Shown: piece by piece, positions 26,476 to 36,167 of the stretch
Position numbering within the stretch: position 1 is the first letter of the stretch
Layout: every line of letters starts with the position of its first letter
DNA from: Ilumatobacteraceae bacterium
GTDB taxonomy: Bacteria; Actinomycetota; Acidimicrobiia; Acidimicrobiales; Ilumatobacteraceae
Assembly (NCBI GenBank): GCA_017853385.1
Contig: JAFMJR010000010.1
Span: 1-36,167 of the forward strand
Length of the DNA stretch: 36,167 nt
Reading direction: 5' to 3'
Notes under the pieces: model-generated
Seen by the model: only the letters and a program-made list of their open reading frames with translations
Told to the model about the DNA's origin: nothing
The model's database searches: none
Made by a program: the position numbers and the translations under genes

Positions 26476-27393
26476 TTATTTCGCGTATTCAAGCCAGCTT
26501 GAATAGCGCGGGTCTTGTCCACGCACTGCCTTGGCATAAGTCGCAGCCACAGCACGGGTAATCGGGCCAGGGCATGGAACTGGACGGTCATCCACCGAAT
26601 TCACCGAGCCAACTTCTGCTGCAGTTCCGCACGCAAAAATTTCTTCGGCAATGTACAAGTCGCTGCGAGCAATGTTGTCTACCCGTACTTCGTGACCAAG
26701 ATCGCGAGCAATTCGAGTGACGCTGTTTTGCGTGATTCCTTCGAGGGCTCCAGCAGACGTAGGAGGAGTCAAAATGATTCCATTTCGAACCACAAACAGG
26801 TTTTCTCCCGTGCATTCTGCAACCAAACCATTTGGTGCAAGCATGATGGCTTCGTCATAGCCAGCCTTCAATGCTTCAACTTTGGCAAGTGATGAGTTCA
26901 CGTAGTTGCCAACTGTCTTTGCAGCAGGAGGCATGGTGTTGTGATCATGGCGAGTCCATGAAGAAATCTTCATGCGCACACCTTTTTCTACAGCGTCATC
27001 GCCTAAGTAAGCGCCCCATGGCCAACACGCGATTGCAACATCGGTTTTGCATGGCGTGGTGTTCAGACCCATTTCGCCGTATCCGTAATACGCGATTGGG
27101 CGAATGTAACAAGCAGGCAATCCAGTTGATGCAACCGTGTCTTTCACACCTTGAACAAGTTCTTCAAGGGTGTACGGCATTGGCATTTGCAAAATCTTTG
27201 CCGAGTTAATGAAGCGTTGCATGTGCTCAGTAAGGCGGAAAATTGCTGGGCCCTTGTCGGTTTCGTATGCGCGAATACCTTCAAATACTCCAGTGCCATA
27301 GTGCAATGTGTGTGTGAGCACATGTACTTGTGCCTTGTCCCAATCAACAAGCTTGCCGTTCATCCAAATCTTTGGTGTCGTCGTAATTGGCAT
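26476..27393 (-). CDS. ilvE: branched-chain amino acid aminotransferase
   Basis: KIWMNGKLVDWDKAQVHVLTHTLHYGTGVFEGIRAYET, NSSLAKVEALKAGYDEAIML, ECTGENLFVVRNGII. Confidence 0.95.
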   Translation of the reverse strand: MPITTTPKIWMNGKLVDWDKAQVHVLTHTLHYGTGVFEGIRAYETDKGPAIFRLTEHMQRFINSAKILQMPMPYTLEELVQGVKDTVASTGLPACYIRPIAYYGYGEMGLNTTPCKTDVAIACWPWGAYLGDDAVEKGVRMKISSWTRHDHNTMPPAAKTVGNYVNSSLAKVEALKAGYDEAIMLAPNGLVAECTGENLFVVRNGIILTPPTSAGALEGITQNSVTRIARDLGHEVRVDNIARSDLYIAEEIFACGTAAEVGSVNSVDDRPVPCPGPITRAVAATYAKAVRGQDPRYSSWLEYAK

Positions 27394-27431
27394 GTCGTCC
27401 CCTTAATGAAAAATGTTGTTAAAACTTAGCG

Positions 27432-28445
27432 TTACTTGCCGGCAACTCTGGCTGCAATTTCGTCGCCAACTTGCGATGTTGTTCCAGCGCTTGGATTTAC
27501 ACAGGCTGAGCGTAATTTCGCCGCACCTGCAGTTTCGCCAAGGAATTCCAGCATGTGTGCTGCAGACAAGATTGCCGCTACTGGGTTTGCTTTACCGGTG
27601 CCCACGATGTCTGGCGCTGAGCCATGCACTGGTTCAAACATCGAAGGGCCAGTTCGTTTTGGATTGAGGTTTGCAGAAGAAGCAACACCAATTCCACCAC
27701 TCACTGCACCACCAAGGTCGGTCAAAATATCGCCAAACAAGTTGTCGGTAACAATTACGTCGTAACGCTGTGGGTCTTGCACAAAGTAAATGCATGCTGC
27801 ATCAACGTGGTTGTACGCGGTGCCAACTTGTGGAAACTCTTGTGCAACTTTGTTGAAGGTGCGCTGCCACAAGTCTCCTGCAAACGTCAGCACGTTTGTT
27901 TTGTGTACAAGTGTGAGATGCTTGCGCTCGCGTTGCGCTGCTAATTCAAATGCATATCGAACGCAACGCTCCACTCCGTGCGCCGTGTTCACACTTCCCT
28001 GCGTTGCAACTTCAAATGGAGTTCCCTTGCGCAATACTCCACCCTCGCCAACATATGGTCCTTCAGTGTTTTCGCGAATCACCACAAAATCGTGCGGCTG
28101 AGTGTGGCCTGGTGCAACTCCAGCAAACGGGCGTTGATTGATGTACAGGTCAAGTTCAAACCGCATCTTCAACAACAGTCCGCGTTCAATCACTCCAGGT
28201 GGTACCTCTGGTGTACCAACTGCGCCCAACAAGATCGCATCAAATTTGCGAAGCTCACTAAGTGTTGCATCTGACAACACTTCGCCGTCACGCAAGTAAC
28301 GAGCACCGCCAAGGTCAAAACTTGTGGTTTCCACATTGATTCCTGCGGCCTGCACAACCTTGAGTGCTTCAGTGGTGACTTCTGGTCCGATTCCGTCGCC
28401 GCCGATTACTGCAACGCGATGTGCTGATGTTGTTTTTGCCGACAT
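27432..28445 (-). CDS. leuB: 3-isopropylmalate dehydrogenase
   Basis: [69 protein letters not shown]. Confidence 0.94.
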   Translation of the reverse strand: MSAKTTSAHRVAVIGGDGIGPEVTTEALKVVQAAGINVETTSFDLGGARYLRDGEVLSDATLSELRKFDAILLGAVGTPEVPPGVIERGLLLKMRFELDLYINQRPFAGVAPGHTQPHDFVVIRENTEGPYVGEGGVLRKGTPFEVATQGSVNTAHGVERCVRYAFELAAQRERKHLTLVHKTNVLTFAGDLWQRTFNKVAQEFPQVGTAYNHVDAACIYFVQDPQRYDVIVTDNLFGDILTDLGGAVSGGIGVASSANLNPKRTGPSMFEPVHGSAPDIVGTGKANPVAAILSAAHMLEFLGETAGAAKLRSACVNPSAGTTSQVGDEIAARVAGK

Positions 28446-28494
28446 AGTGATGCCCCATCGTAGGGTGGATTTGGCGCAGATAGCCTTTAGGCGT

Positions 28495-28977
28495 ATGGCA
28501 AAGCACCAACTCTCACAGTCCGCCTATAACCGCCTCAAGGCCGAATTTGACGACCTGACCACGCGCGGACGCATTGATGTTGCCTACAAAATTGAGCGAG
28601 CCCGCGAGCTTGGCGACCTGAAGGAAAACGGCGATTATCACGCTGCCAAAGACGAACAGGGCCACATGGAGGGCCGAATCCGCCAGATCGAATCCATTCT
28701 TGAAGATGCCGAAGTGGTCACTCCTCCAGCAGACGGTGTGGTTGGCCTTGGTTCAATCGTGGCCATTGTGTACGAGGGAGACTCCGACTCAGATGCCGAG
28801 TCGTATCTCATTGGCCACGTTGAAGAAAAGCCAGAAGACGACAACGTGAGCGTGATGAGCCCTTCTTCACCGCTTGGTGCCGCACTGCTTGGTGCAAAAG
28901 AAGGCGACATGGTCACCTACGAAGCACCGAATGCGAAACTCAAAGTAAAAGTGTTGTCTACTAAAGCTCAGAAATAA
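28495..28977 (+). CDS. greA: transcription elongation factor GreA
   Basis: [21 protein letters not shown]...[42 protein letters not shown]; start corrected to ATG 28495. Confidence 0.95.
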   Translation: MAKHQLSQSAYNRLKAEFDDLTTRGRIDVAYKIERARELGDLKENGDYHAAKDEQGHMEGRIRQIESILEDAEVVTPPADGVVGLGSIVAIVYEGDSDSDAESYLIGHVEEKPEDDNVSVMSPSSPLGAALLGAKEGDMVTYEAPNAKLKVKVLSTKAQK

Positions 28978-28987
28978 TTCGGAGAAT

Positions 28988-29824
28988 ATGGCCCTTCCTC
29001 CAGGTCGATTGATCGACATTCCAGAGCGCGGTCAAACATTCATCCGTGAAGTACAAGGACCCGCCGGTGCACCAACGTTGATTTTGCTGCACGGCTGGAC
29101 AGCAACTGCAGACCTCAATTGGTTTACGTGTTTTGATGAACTTGGAAAACACTTCAACGTTGTTGCACTTGATCATCGTGGTCATGGCCAAGGCATTAGA
29201 TCACGCTCTTCATTTCGACTAGAAGACTGTGCTGATGACGCTGTCGCCTTGGCAGACACACTCGGCATCAACACATTCATTCCTGTTGGATATTCCATGG
29301 GCGGCACCATTGCTCAACTCATTTGGAAACGACATGAGCATCGCGTAAACGGTCTTGTGCTGTGCAGCACCGCACCAATTTTCGCTAAGTCACGTGAAGA
29401 GCGACTTGGTTTTCTTGGACTCACTGGCTTGGCCGCAATTGCACGATTCACACCAACGCAGACTGTGGACTGGATAACCGAGCAGGTGTACCTGCAACGC
29501 AAGTCCGAAGGACTTGATCAATGGGCACTCGATGAAATGTCTGGCCATGACTGGCGTCAAATACTTGAAGCAGGAAAAGAAATTGGCAGTTTTAATTCGT
29601 TGAAGTGGCTTCCTTCAGTAGATGTTCCAACATCGGTGGTGATCACCACTCAAGATCAAGTGATTCCACCCGAGCGCCAGCAACGACTTCTTGAACTACT
29701 GAAAGACGTTGATGTTCACCTTGTTGATGGTGGACATAACGCGATTTATGCCGAGCAGCGCACCTATGTGCCCAAACTTGTTGCAGCGTGCACCAGCGTG
29801 TACCAGCGCGCAATTAAGAACTAA
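28988..29824 (+). CDS. alpha/beta hydrolase
   Basis: LILLHGWTATADLNWFTCFDELGKHFNVVALDHRGHGQG, PVGYSMGGTIAQLIWKR, DGGHNAIYAE. Confidence 0.9.
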   Translation: MALPPGRLIDIPERGQTFIREVQGPAGAPTLILLHGWTATADLNWFTCFDELGKHFNVVALDHRGHGQGIRSRSSFRLEDCADDAVALADTLGINTFIPVGYSMGGTIAQLIWKRHEHRVNGLVLCSTAPIFAKSREERLGFLGLTGLAAIARFTPTQTVDWITEQVYLQRKSEGLDQWALDEMSGHDWRQILEAGKEIGSFNSLKWLPSVDVPTSVVITTQDQVIPPERQQRLLELLKDVDVHLVDGGHNAIYAEQRTYVPKLVAACTSVYQRAIKN

Positions 29825-30744
29825 ACAACGATTGTTTCTAGATCAAGACCAATGTCGAGCACTTTTGCAGAGTGAGTGAGCGCGCCAACCGAGATGTAAT
29901 TCACTCCGGTTGCAGCAACACTCTCGGCGTTTTCTAAAGTCAATCCACCACTCGCTTCAAGCACGACAGCTCTACCCGTAGAAGCGAAGTGCTGTTTAGC
30001 AATTGCTACTGCTTCACGAAGAACGCCAGGTGCCATGTTGTCAAGCAGCACTAAATCTGCGCCCGCGCCAAGGGCTGTTTTCAATTGGTCAAGTGTGTCA
30101 ACTTCAATTTCGAGCACGATGTTTGGTGCAGCGGCGCGCACTGCGGCAAACGCTTGTGCCACACCGCCTGCAGCAACAATGTGATTGTCTTTCACAAGAG
30201 CAGCATCAGATAGTGACATTCGGTGATTTACTCCACCACCACAGCGCACTGCATACTTTTCAAGTGCGCGCATGCCCGGAGTGGTTTTGCGAGTGTCTCG
30301 CACTTTTGCACCTGTTGACGCAATGGCATCCGCCCATTGGCTCGTTGCTGTTGCAACACCCGACAGATGCCCCAGCAAATTAAGTGCGGTGCGTTCTGCT
30401 GTTAGCAACCCTCGTGTCGGACCCTCCACTGTTGCCACACGTGCGCCAGGTTGCACCCGCGCACCGTCTGCAACAAGTTGCACAAACTTCACTTGCTCGG
30501 CGCCACACACCATGTCAAATACCGCACCAGCAACTGCAAGCCCAGCGATGCAACCGGTTTGACGCGATGCAAACACTCCTGCACTGCGTTGATGTGCTGG
30601 AACCGTTGAATTCGTGGTGACGTCTGGACCATTGTGCAAATCTTCATCAAGCGCAACCGAAATCAATCGACGAACATCGTCAACAACTAGCCCTGCAGCC
30701 AAAATGTTTTCTGCTGATTGATCTGAAAGTTTGTGATGCAACAT
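29821..30744 (-). CDS. nadC: nicotinate-nucleotide diphosphorylase (carboxylating)
   Basis: DVTTNSTVPAHQRSAGVFASRQTGCIAGLAVA, ERTALNLLGHLSGVATATSQW, DTRKTTPGMRALEKYAVRCGGGVNHR. Confidence 0.95.
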   Translation of the reverse strand: MLHHKLSDQSAENILAAGLVVDDVRRLISVALDEDLHNGPDVTTNSTVPAHQRSAGVFASRQTGCIAGLAVAGAVFDMVCGAEQVKFVQLVADGARVQPGARVATVEGPTRGLLTAERTALNLLGHLSGVATATSQWADAIASTGAKVRDTRKTTPGMRALEKYAVRCGGGVNHRMSLSDAALVKDNHIVAAGGVAQAFAAVRAAAPNIVLEIEVDTLDQLKTALGAGADLVLLDNMAPGVLREAVAIAKQHFASTGRAVVLEASGGLTLENAESVAATGVNYISVGALTHSAKVLDIGLDLETIVV

Positions 30745-30752
30745 GTCTATTC

Positions 30753-32435
30753 CTATGCCTCAGTGGGCATTCCACTAATTGACAATGAATTTTCATGCAA
30801 TGAAACTTCAAGATGTCGCACCCACACATCGCGCTGCTCAGTGGCATCGGTGCGACGATGGCAGCCGCGACTTTCTGTACGGGCCAATGCACTAGCAGTT
30901 ACCGCTGTCGCAACTGTCAAAATATTCGTCGCCTCAAAATTGCGTCTTGTTGCAGCCACATGCACATCTACCTTTTCCGCTGCAACGGAAAGCGCATCAA
31001 GCGCCGACTGCATGCCAACCGGAGTGCGCAATACACCAACATGCTTGCTCATCGTGGTTCGCACATGCGTTCGCAGCGAATCATCAAGTAGTCCAATAAC
31101 AGCAGACGCTGAGCATTCTTCTGGCTCAACTCGTTCAGGAATCTTCCATGCGAGATTTCTACCCACGCGCGTACCCACTACCAAACTTTCTGTGAGCGAA
31201 TTTGAAGCCAAGCGGTTAGCACCGTGCACACCTGTGTACGCCACTTCACCAACTGCATATAAACCATCGACCTCGGTGAGACCATCAAGGTTCGAATCAA
31301 TTCCCCCGCAGGTGTAGTGAGCTGCAGGAGCTACAGGAATTCTCTGCGTCAACGGGTCAATCCCGGCTGCGCGACAAGCTTTGGTAATAAAAGGAAAACG
31401 TTCTTCAAAGTTTTCGATTGCAGTCGCATCTAGGTACACGTGATCATCAACACCAGCAGGTGCTTGTGCCATACGCGCACTGATCGCAGATGCAACCACA
31501 TCTCGTGGCGCCAAATCTTCTTGTGGATGCACGCCCTTCATGATTCGCTCACCCGCGGCGTCATACAAAATTGCGCCCTCACCTCGAACTGCTTCGCTGA
31601 TCAACATTTGTTGTTGAGTTGAACTCGCCGAATGCCACAACACAGTTGGATGAAACTGCACGAACTCCACATCGCGAAGAGTTAATCCCGCACGCAATGC
31701 GAGCGCGTGACCGTCACCTGTAACTGCGGGAGGGTTTGACGTGCTGGCAAATACCTGGCCATATCCGCCAGTTGCAATTACAACAGCCGGAGCTTTTACT
31801 AACCCAACACTTTCAACATTTCCATCTGCATCCAGCTTTGCAATGCGTACGCCTGCAATGCGCCTACGTCCACCAGATGATTTGCCAAACACTAAGTCGA
31901 GTGCAAATGCGTGATCCATCACTTCAACACCGGCATTGATGGCATTCATGTCAAGAGTGCGTTGCACTTCGGCACCCGATTGGTCACCGCCAGCGTGCAC
32001 AATACGCGAGTGAGAGTGTCCACCTTCGCGAGTGAGAGCACGTAACCCATCGCTACCTGGGTCGAAAGCGGCTCCTAAACGCTCTAAGTATTGAATTGCA
32101 GTTGGAGCATCACGCACCAGCGAGGTCACCGCTGCCTCATCACACAAACCTGCACCTGCAAGCAGTGTGTCGCGCACGTGTTCACCAAACGTGTCAGCGG
32201 GGTCAAGCACTGCAGCAAGTCCACCCTGAGCCCATGCTGTGCTACCTGCATCAAGGGTGTCTTTCGTAATGATCAATACATCACGAACAGGGCGTGCGGC
32301 CAATGCCGCAGCCAATCCAGCTGCACCAGAGCCAAGCACCACTACATCTACTTCGCGCGTCCATGAAACTTCTGGGGCGGCTAATTGTGTAGGCAGATTC
32401 ACCAGTAACTGTTGAACGCGCGAACCAGTCGGCAC
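30753..32435 (-). CDS. nadB: L-aspartate oxidase
   Basis: VVVLGSGAAGLAAALAARP, STAWAQGGLAAVLDPADT, EFVQFHPTVL, HYTCGGIDSNLDGLTEVDGLYAVGEVAYTGVHGANRLASNSLTE. Confidence 0.95.
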   Translation of the reverse strand: MPTGSRVQQLLVNLPTQLAAPEVSWTREVDVVVLGSGAAGLAAALAARPVRDVLIITKDTLDAGSTAWAQGGLAAVLDPADTFGEHVRDTLLAGAGLCDEAAVTSLVRDAPTAIQYLERLGAAFDPGSDGLRALTREGGHSHSRIVHAGGDQSGAEVQRTLDMNAINAGVEVMDHAFALDLVFGKSSGGRRRIAGVRIAKLDADGNVESVGLVKAPAVVIATGGYGQVFASTSNPPAVTGDGHALALRAGLTLRDVEFVQFHPTVLWHSASSTQQQMLISEAVRGEGAILYDAAGERIMKGVHPQEDLAPRDVVASAISARMAQAPAGVDDHVYLDATAIENFEERFPFITKACRAAGIDPLTQRIPVAPAAHYTCGGIDSNLDGLTEVDGLYAVGEVAYTGVHGANRLASNSLTESLVVGTRVGRNLAWKIPERVEPEECSASAVIGLLDDSLRTHVRTTMSKHVGVLRTPVGMQSALDALSVAAEKVDVHVAATRRNFEATNILTVATAVTASALARTESRGCHRRTDATEQRDVWVRHLEVSLHENSLSISGMPTEA

Positions 32436-32440
32436 TGTGA

Positions 32441-33442
32441 CTATTCCTTCGTGCGCGATGGTGTGCCGATAGCAATCATGCGCTCTACAGATGCACGAGC
32501 TTTGTCGGCAATGTCACGTGGCACATCAACCACATCAGTTCCTTCACGCAATGAGCGCAGCAGTTTTTCTGGCGTAATCATTTTCATGTACTTACACACA
32601 GCCGCTCTGTTTACTGGCTCAAAGATCACGAGCGGATTTGCTTTGCGCAATTGGTGCAGCATTCCAGTTTCTGTTGCTACAAGCACCTTTTTTGCATGAG
32701 TATTTTGCGCAGCAGTAATCATTCCCGAAGTGGAAAGTATGTGTGTGCGTTCTGCAGGTACTGCTCCACTAGATGCCAAATACATTGCTGATGTTGCACA
32801 GCCGCATTCTGGGTGAATAAACAGTTCTGCCTCTGGCTCGGCAGCGACCATATTTTTCAAATCTTGTCCGTTAATTCCTGCATGCACGTGGCACTCGCCC
32901 ATCCAGATGTGCATATTGGTTCGACCAGTTGCACGTTGCGCATGTGCACCAAGAAATTGATCTGGGCAGAACAAAATTTCTTGGTCAGCAGGAATTGATT
33001 GCACCACTTCAACTGCGTTTGATGAAGTGCAGCAGATGTCGGTTTCTGCTTTTACAGCTGCGGTGGTATTTACGTAACTCACTACCGCAGCACCAGGGTG
33101 CTCGGCTTTCCATGCACGCAACTGCTCGGCATTAATTGTGTCTGCAAGAGAGCACCCGGCTGCTGCATCAGGAATGATGACCGTCTTGTCGTAGCTCAGA
33201 ATCTTTGCTGTCTCGGCCATGAAGTGCACGCCACAAAAAATGATGGTGCTTGCATCTACTTGAGCAGCAATACGCGACAAAGCAAGTGAGTCACCAACAT
33301 GATGTGCGATTTCCTGAATCTCTGGCACCTGATAGTTGTGAGCAAGAATGACTGCATCGCGCTCTTTGGCAAGTGCGCGCACTTCTTGCGCCCATGCAGA
33401 ATTAGGGCCGTAGTCAACGCTGTTTGCGACGCTTGAACTCAC
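32441..33442 (-). CDS. nadA: quinolinate synthase
   Basis: [76 protein letters not shown]. Confidence 0.96.
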   Translation of the reverse strand: MSSSVANSVDYGPNSAWAQEVRALAKERDAVILAHNYQVPEIQEIAHHVGDSLALSRIAAQVDASTIIFCGVHFMAETAKILSYDKTVIIPDAAAGCSLADTINAEQLRAWKAEHPGAAVVSYVNTTAAVKAETDICCTSSNAVEVVQSIPADQEILFCPDQFLGAHAQRATGRTNMHIWMGECHVHAGINGQDLKNMVAAEPEAELFIHPECGCATSAMYLASSGAVPAERTHILSTSGMITAAQNTHAKKVLVATETGMLHQLRKANPLVIFEPVNRAAVCKYMKMITPEKLLRSLREGTDVVDVPRDIADKARASVERMIAIGTPSRTKE

Positions 33443-33458
33443 ATACTCAAGTTATCGG

Positions 33459-33989
33459 CTACTCAAGCAATGCCGAATCTGTTGAAGATTGAGCAACATT
33501 GACAGGGCAATCGAACCACATGTTGGTCACGGCATCGGCCAAACTTCCGCGAGCGGCACCTGCATCGGTCACGACATCATGTGGGGTGTCGGCAAACCTC
33601 AATACTGACCCAACCCCCGCATCGCTTACGACGACGACCAGGCGAACTCGCCTGCGCTCTGGATGTTGACTCGGTGGGGTTGCTGATTCATCGTCGTTTT
33701 CTTCATCACCACGGATTGGTGCTGCCCACCCGCAAGTCAGTACAACAGCGGCATCAAACATGCGCACGATTGCACTGGTTTGGGCTTCAAGCAGCTCATA
33801 CACGTCTCCGTGTTCTGCGAGAAACGTGATTCGCAGTGCTCCGTTTTCATTTCGAGCTACTGCCTGCTCATCAACAATGCTGATTCCATACAGTCGCGCT
33901 CGCGAGAGATCAAACCCGTCGAGTGACAGATGCAGACTGTCTTCAACGCAAGTGGCAAGTGTGACTGGACTAATGCTGTGTTGTGTCAT
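33459..33989 (-). CDS. conserved hypothetical protein upstream of nadABC
   Basis: Intact minus ORF ending 16 bp before nadA; no family recognised. Confidence 0.6.
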   Translation of the reverse strand: MTQHSISPVTLATCVEDSLHLSLDGFDLSRARLYGISIVDEQAVARNENGALRITFLAEHGDVYELLEAQTSAIVRMFDAAVVLTCGWAAPIRGDEENDDESATPPSQHPERRRVRLVVVVSDAGVGSVLRFADTPHDVVTDAGAARGSLADAVTNMWFDCPVNVAQSSTDSALLE

Positions 33990-34066
33990 GCCCCGATGTG
34001 TGTTCTAAGGCCTGTTTACGGACGCACTTGTGAGCCATTTCAGCCAATTCACGGCAGAATATAACC

Positions 34067-35482
34067 ATGGCCAATTCGAACGGCAAGCCCCTCACACTTC
34101 CGCAAAAAGTCTGGGACCGCCATGTGGTGCAGAGCGCGCCCGGCGAACCCGATCTTCTCTACATCGACTTGCATCTGGTGCACGAAGTAACCAGCCCACA
34201 GGCTTTTGATGGTCTTCGTATTAATGGTCGCACCGTGCGACGCCCTGACCTCACTGTGGCAACCGAAGATCACAACGTTCCTACCGAAAATATTCACCTT
34301 CCAATTGCAGATGAAATCTCGTCAAAGCAAATTGAAGTGTTGCGAGCGAATGCAAAAGAATTCGGTGTCACGTTGTATCCAATGGGTCACGCCAAACAAG
34401 GCATTGTTCACGTCATTGGACCAGAGCAAGGTCGCACGTTGCCAGGCATGACCATTGTTTGCGGCGACAGCCACACTGCAACACATGGTGCATTTGGTGC
34501 ACTTGCTTTCGGCATCGGCACCAGCGAAGTAGAACACGTGCTTGCAACCCAAACACTTCCCCAAGTACGTCCGAAGTGGATGAGTGTCACTGTTGACGGA
34601 AAACTTGCACCGGGTGTAACCGCAAAAGACATCATTCTGGCTGTCATTGCAAAAATCGGAACCGGTGGTGGCATTGGACATGTCATCGAATATCGCGGTT
34701 CTGCAATTCGTGCAATGTCGATGGAAGGTCGCATGACCATTTGCAACATGTCGATTGAAGCTGGCGCGCGCGCTGGTCTTGTTGCACCAGATGATGTCAC
34801 CTTCGAATACTTAAAGGGTCGCGAACACGCACCAACTGGTGCCGAGTGGGATTCTGCAGTCGCCGATTGGCGCACGCTGTGCACCGATGAAGGCGCGCAG
34901 TGGGACACCGAAGTGGTGATTGATGCATCAACACTCACGCCATTTGTTACTTGGGGAACAAACCCAGCACAAGGAATTGGAATCGATGGAAAAATTCCAA
35001 ACCCTGCCGATTACCAAGATGCAACTGCACGCAACACTGTTGAACGTGCACTTGAATACATGGGACTTACGGCAGGCACCGCAATACGCGACATTGCTGT
35101 AGACACGGTGTTCATTGGTTCATGCACAAATAGTCGTATCGAAGACTTGCGCGCAGCAGCCGGCGTGGTGAAGGGTCGCAAGGTTTCGGTCAAGCGAGCC
35201 ATGGTGGTTCCAGGTAGCCATCAAGTGAAGAAGCAAGCAGAAGCCGAAGGCTTAGACAAAATTTTCGTGGCTGCTGGCATGGACTGGCGCGAACCAGGTT
35301 GCTCAATGTGTTTGGCAATGAACCCAGACAAGCTTGCTCCGGGTGAACGTGCAGCCAGCACGAGCAACCGCAACTTTGAAGGCCGACAAGGCCGTGGCGG
35401 TCGCACCCATCTCGTTTCACCAGAAGTTGCTGCAGCAACTGCCGTTGCCGGCCACTTCGCTACTCCAGGAGACTTGGTATGA
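34067..35482 (+). CDS. leuC: 3-isopropylmalate dehydratase large subunit
   Basis: [77 protein letters not shown]. Confidence 0.96.
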   Translation: MANSNGKPLTLPQKVWDRHVVQSAPGEPDLLYIDLHLVHEVTSPQAFDGLRINGRTVRRPDLTVATEDHNVPTENIHLPIADEISSKQIEVLRANAKEFGVTLYPMGHAKQGIVHVIGPEQGRTLPGMTIVCGDSHTATHGAFGALAFGIGTSEVEHVLATQTLPQVRPKWMSVTVDGKLAPGVTAKDIILAVIAKIGTGGGIGHVIEYRGSAIRAMSMEGRMTICNMSIEAGARAGLVAPDDVTFEYLKGREHAPTGAEWDSAVADWRTLCTDEGAQWDTEVVIDASTLTPFVTWGTNPAQGIGIDGKIPNPADYQDATARNTVERALEYMGLTAGTAIRDIAVDTVFIGSCTNSRIEDLRAAAGVVKGRKVSVKRAMVVPGSHQVKKQAEAEGLDKIFVAAGMDWREPGCSMCLAMNPDKLAPGERAASTSNRNFEGRQGRGGRTHLVSPEVAAATAVAGHFATPGDLV

Positions 35483-36069
35483 AAGCGGTCAGCATGATTA
35501 CGGGTCGCGGCGTTCCATTGAAGCGCTCCGACGTAGACACCGACCAGATCATTCCAGCCGAATGGTTGAAGCGTGTTGAGCGAACTGGTTTCGAAAAGGG
35601 ATTGTTTTCAACATGGCGAGACGATCGCAATTTCGTATTAAACGATGAGCGGTATGCCGGCGCATCTGTTCTGGTTGCGGGCCCAAGCTTTGGTGTTGGT
35701 TCTTCGCGTGAACACGCGGTGTGGGCTATTCAGCAAGGCGGATTCGATGCGGTGATCGCACCAAGCTTTTCCGACATTTTCCGCAATAACTGCACAAAAA
35801 ATGGACTTGTTCCTGTTGTGCTCTCTGAGCCAACCGTAAACAAAATTTGGGAAGTGATTGAATCTGATGCAAATGCAGAAATCACGATTGACATGCAGCG
35901 CCTGACCGTAGAAATTCCAAGCGCTGGAATTGTTGAAAAGTTTGATATGGATGCCTCAACACAAGACCGCTTCCTTCGCGGGCTCGATGATGTTGGCATC
36001 ACCATGACCAAGGGCGACGCGATTTCAGCGTTTGAAACCTCACGCCCTGCCTGGCTGAACCAGCGCTAA
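35479..36069 (+). CDS. leuD: 3-isopropylmalate dehydratase small subunit
   Basis: [78 protein letters not shown]; 4-nt overlap with leuC. Confidence 0.96.
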   Translation: MKAVSMITGRGVPLKRSDVDTDQIIPAEWLKRVERTGFEKGLFSTWRDDRNFVLNDERYAGASVLVAGPSFGVGSSREHAVWAIQQGGFDAVIAPSFSDIFRNNCTKNGLVPVVLSEPTVNKIWEVIESDANAEITIDMQRLTVEIPSAGIVEKFDMDASTQDRFLRGLDDVGITMTKGDAISAFETSRPAWLNQR

Positions 36070-36167
36070 CTACGCCGGCAAAAACGTAAACAAGTCGCGC
36101 AATCGCGCGTCATTCGAAAACACTTCAATCGGGGCTTGCGGCTCAAGCCGCAGGCCTCGTTGAATAA
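36070..36167 (-). CDS. 3' end of an unidentified CDS running off the window
   Basis: Minus frame reads ...IQRGLRLEPQAPIEVFSNDARLRDLFTFLPA* with stop directly after the leuD stop. Confidence 0.5.
   Translation of the reverse strand, partial: IQRGLRLEPQAPIEVFSNDARLRDLFTFLPA

Noticed and set aside
30733-31317. 194-aa plus-strand ORF
   Set aside because: Antisense to well-supported nadB; serine/arginine-rich shadow translation without recognisable motifs.
34408-34938. 176-aa minus-strand ORF
   Set aside because: Antisense to leuC; shadow ORF.
36128-36155. Strong hairpin GCTTGCGGC-TCAA-GCCGCAGGC as terminator
   Set aside because: It lies in the apparent coding frame of the partial minus-strand gene at the window edge and has no T-tract.
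1-36167. CRISPR arrays, prophage, transposases, toxin-antitoxin or defence islands
   Set aside because: No regular direct repeats, integrase, transposase, phage structural or defence genes seen on either strand.

Overview
A compact, roughly 50% GC actinobacterial chromosomal segment. Gene content and small conserved proteins suggest Acidimicrobiia-like, but this is inference. It carries mostly core metabolism and no recognisable prophage, transposon or CRISPR array. Main blocks: Fe-S PD-(D/E)XK nuclease; VOC protein; a secreted HNH/DUF1524 protein with an internal domain duplication; ferredoxin, MauE/DoxX-like and flavin-reductase cluster; MutY; MaoC-like and LPG-flippase-like genes; acyl-CoA dehydrogenase; CitE-like lyase; thioredoxin-fold/class I fumarase pair; MscL; MFS; amidase; tRNA-Glu(CTC); alcohol dehydrogenase; tRNA-Gln(CTG); YdcF; gltX; cimA; ilvE; leuB; greA; nadC-nadB-nadA; leuC-leuD. 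The most interesting signal is in the longest non-coding gap (26172-26475, minus strand, upstream of cimA). A short ORF ending ...S-S-I-A-I-I-I-I-R-stop is followed at once by a 10-bp hairpin and a GC-rich hairpin with a T6 tract. This looks like a ribosome-mediated isoleucine attenuator for the citramalate route to isoleucine. Other notable items: an unlisted 28-aa bL37-like ribosomal protein gene (MSKKTKKKKAKMRRSKANHGKRPNMGRG), a DnaA-box-like cluster next to the attenuator, and a duplicated nuclease whose first copy has lost its catalytic core. All calls come from reading the sequence; no database search or folding was run.
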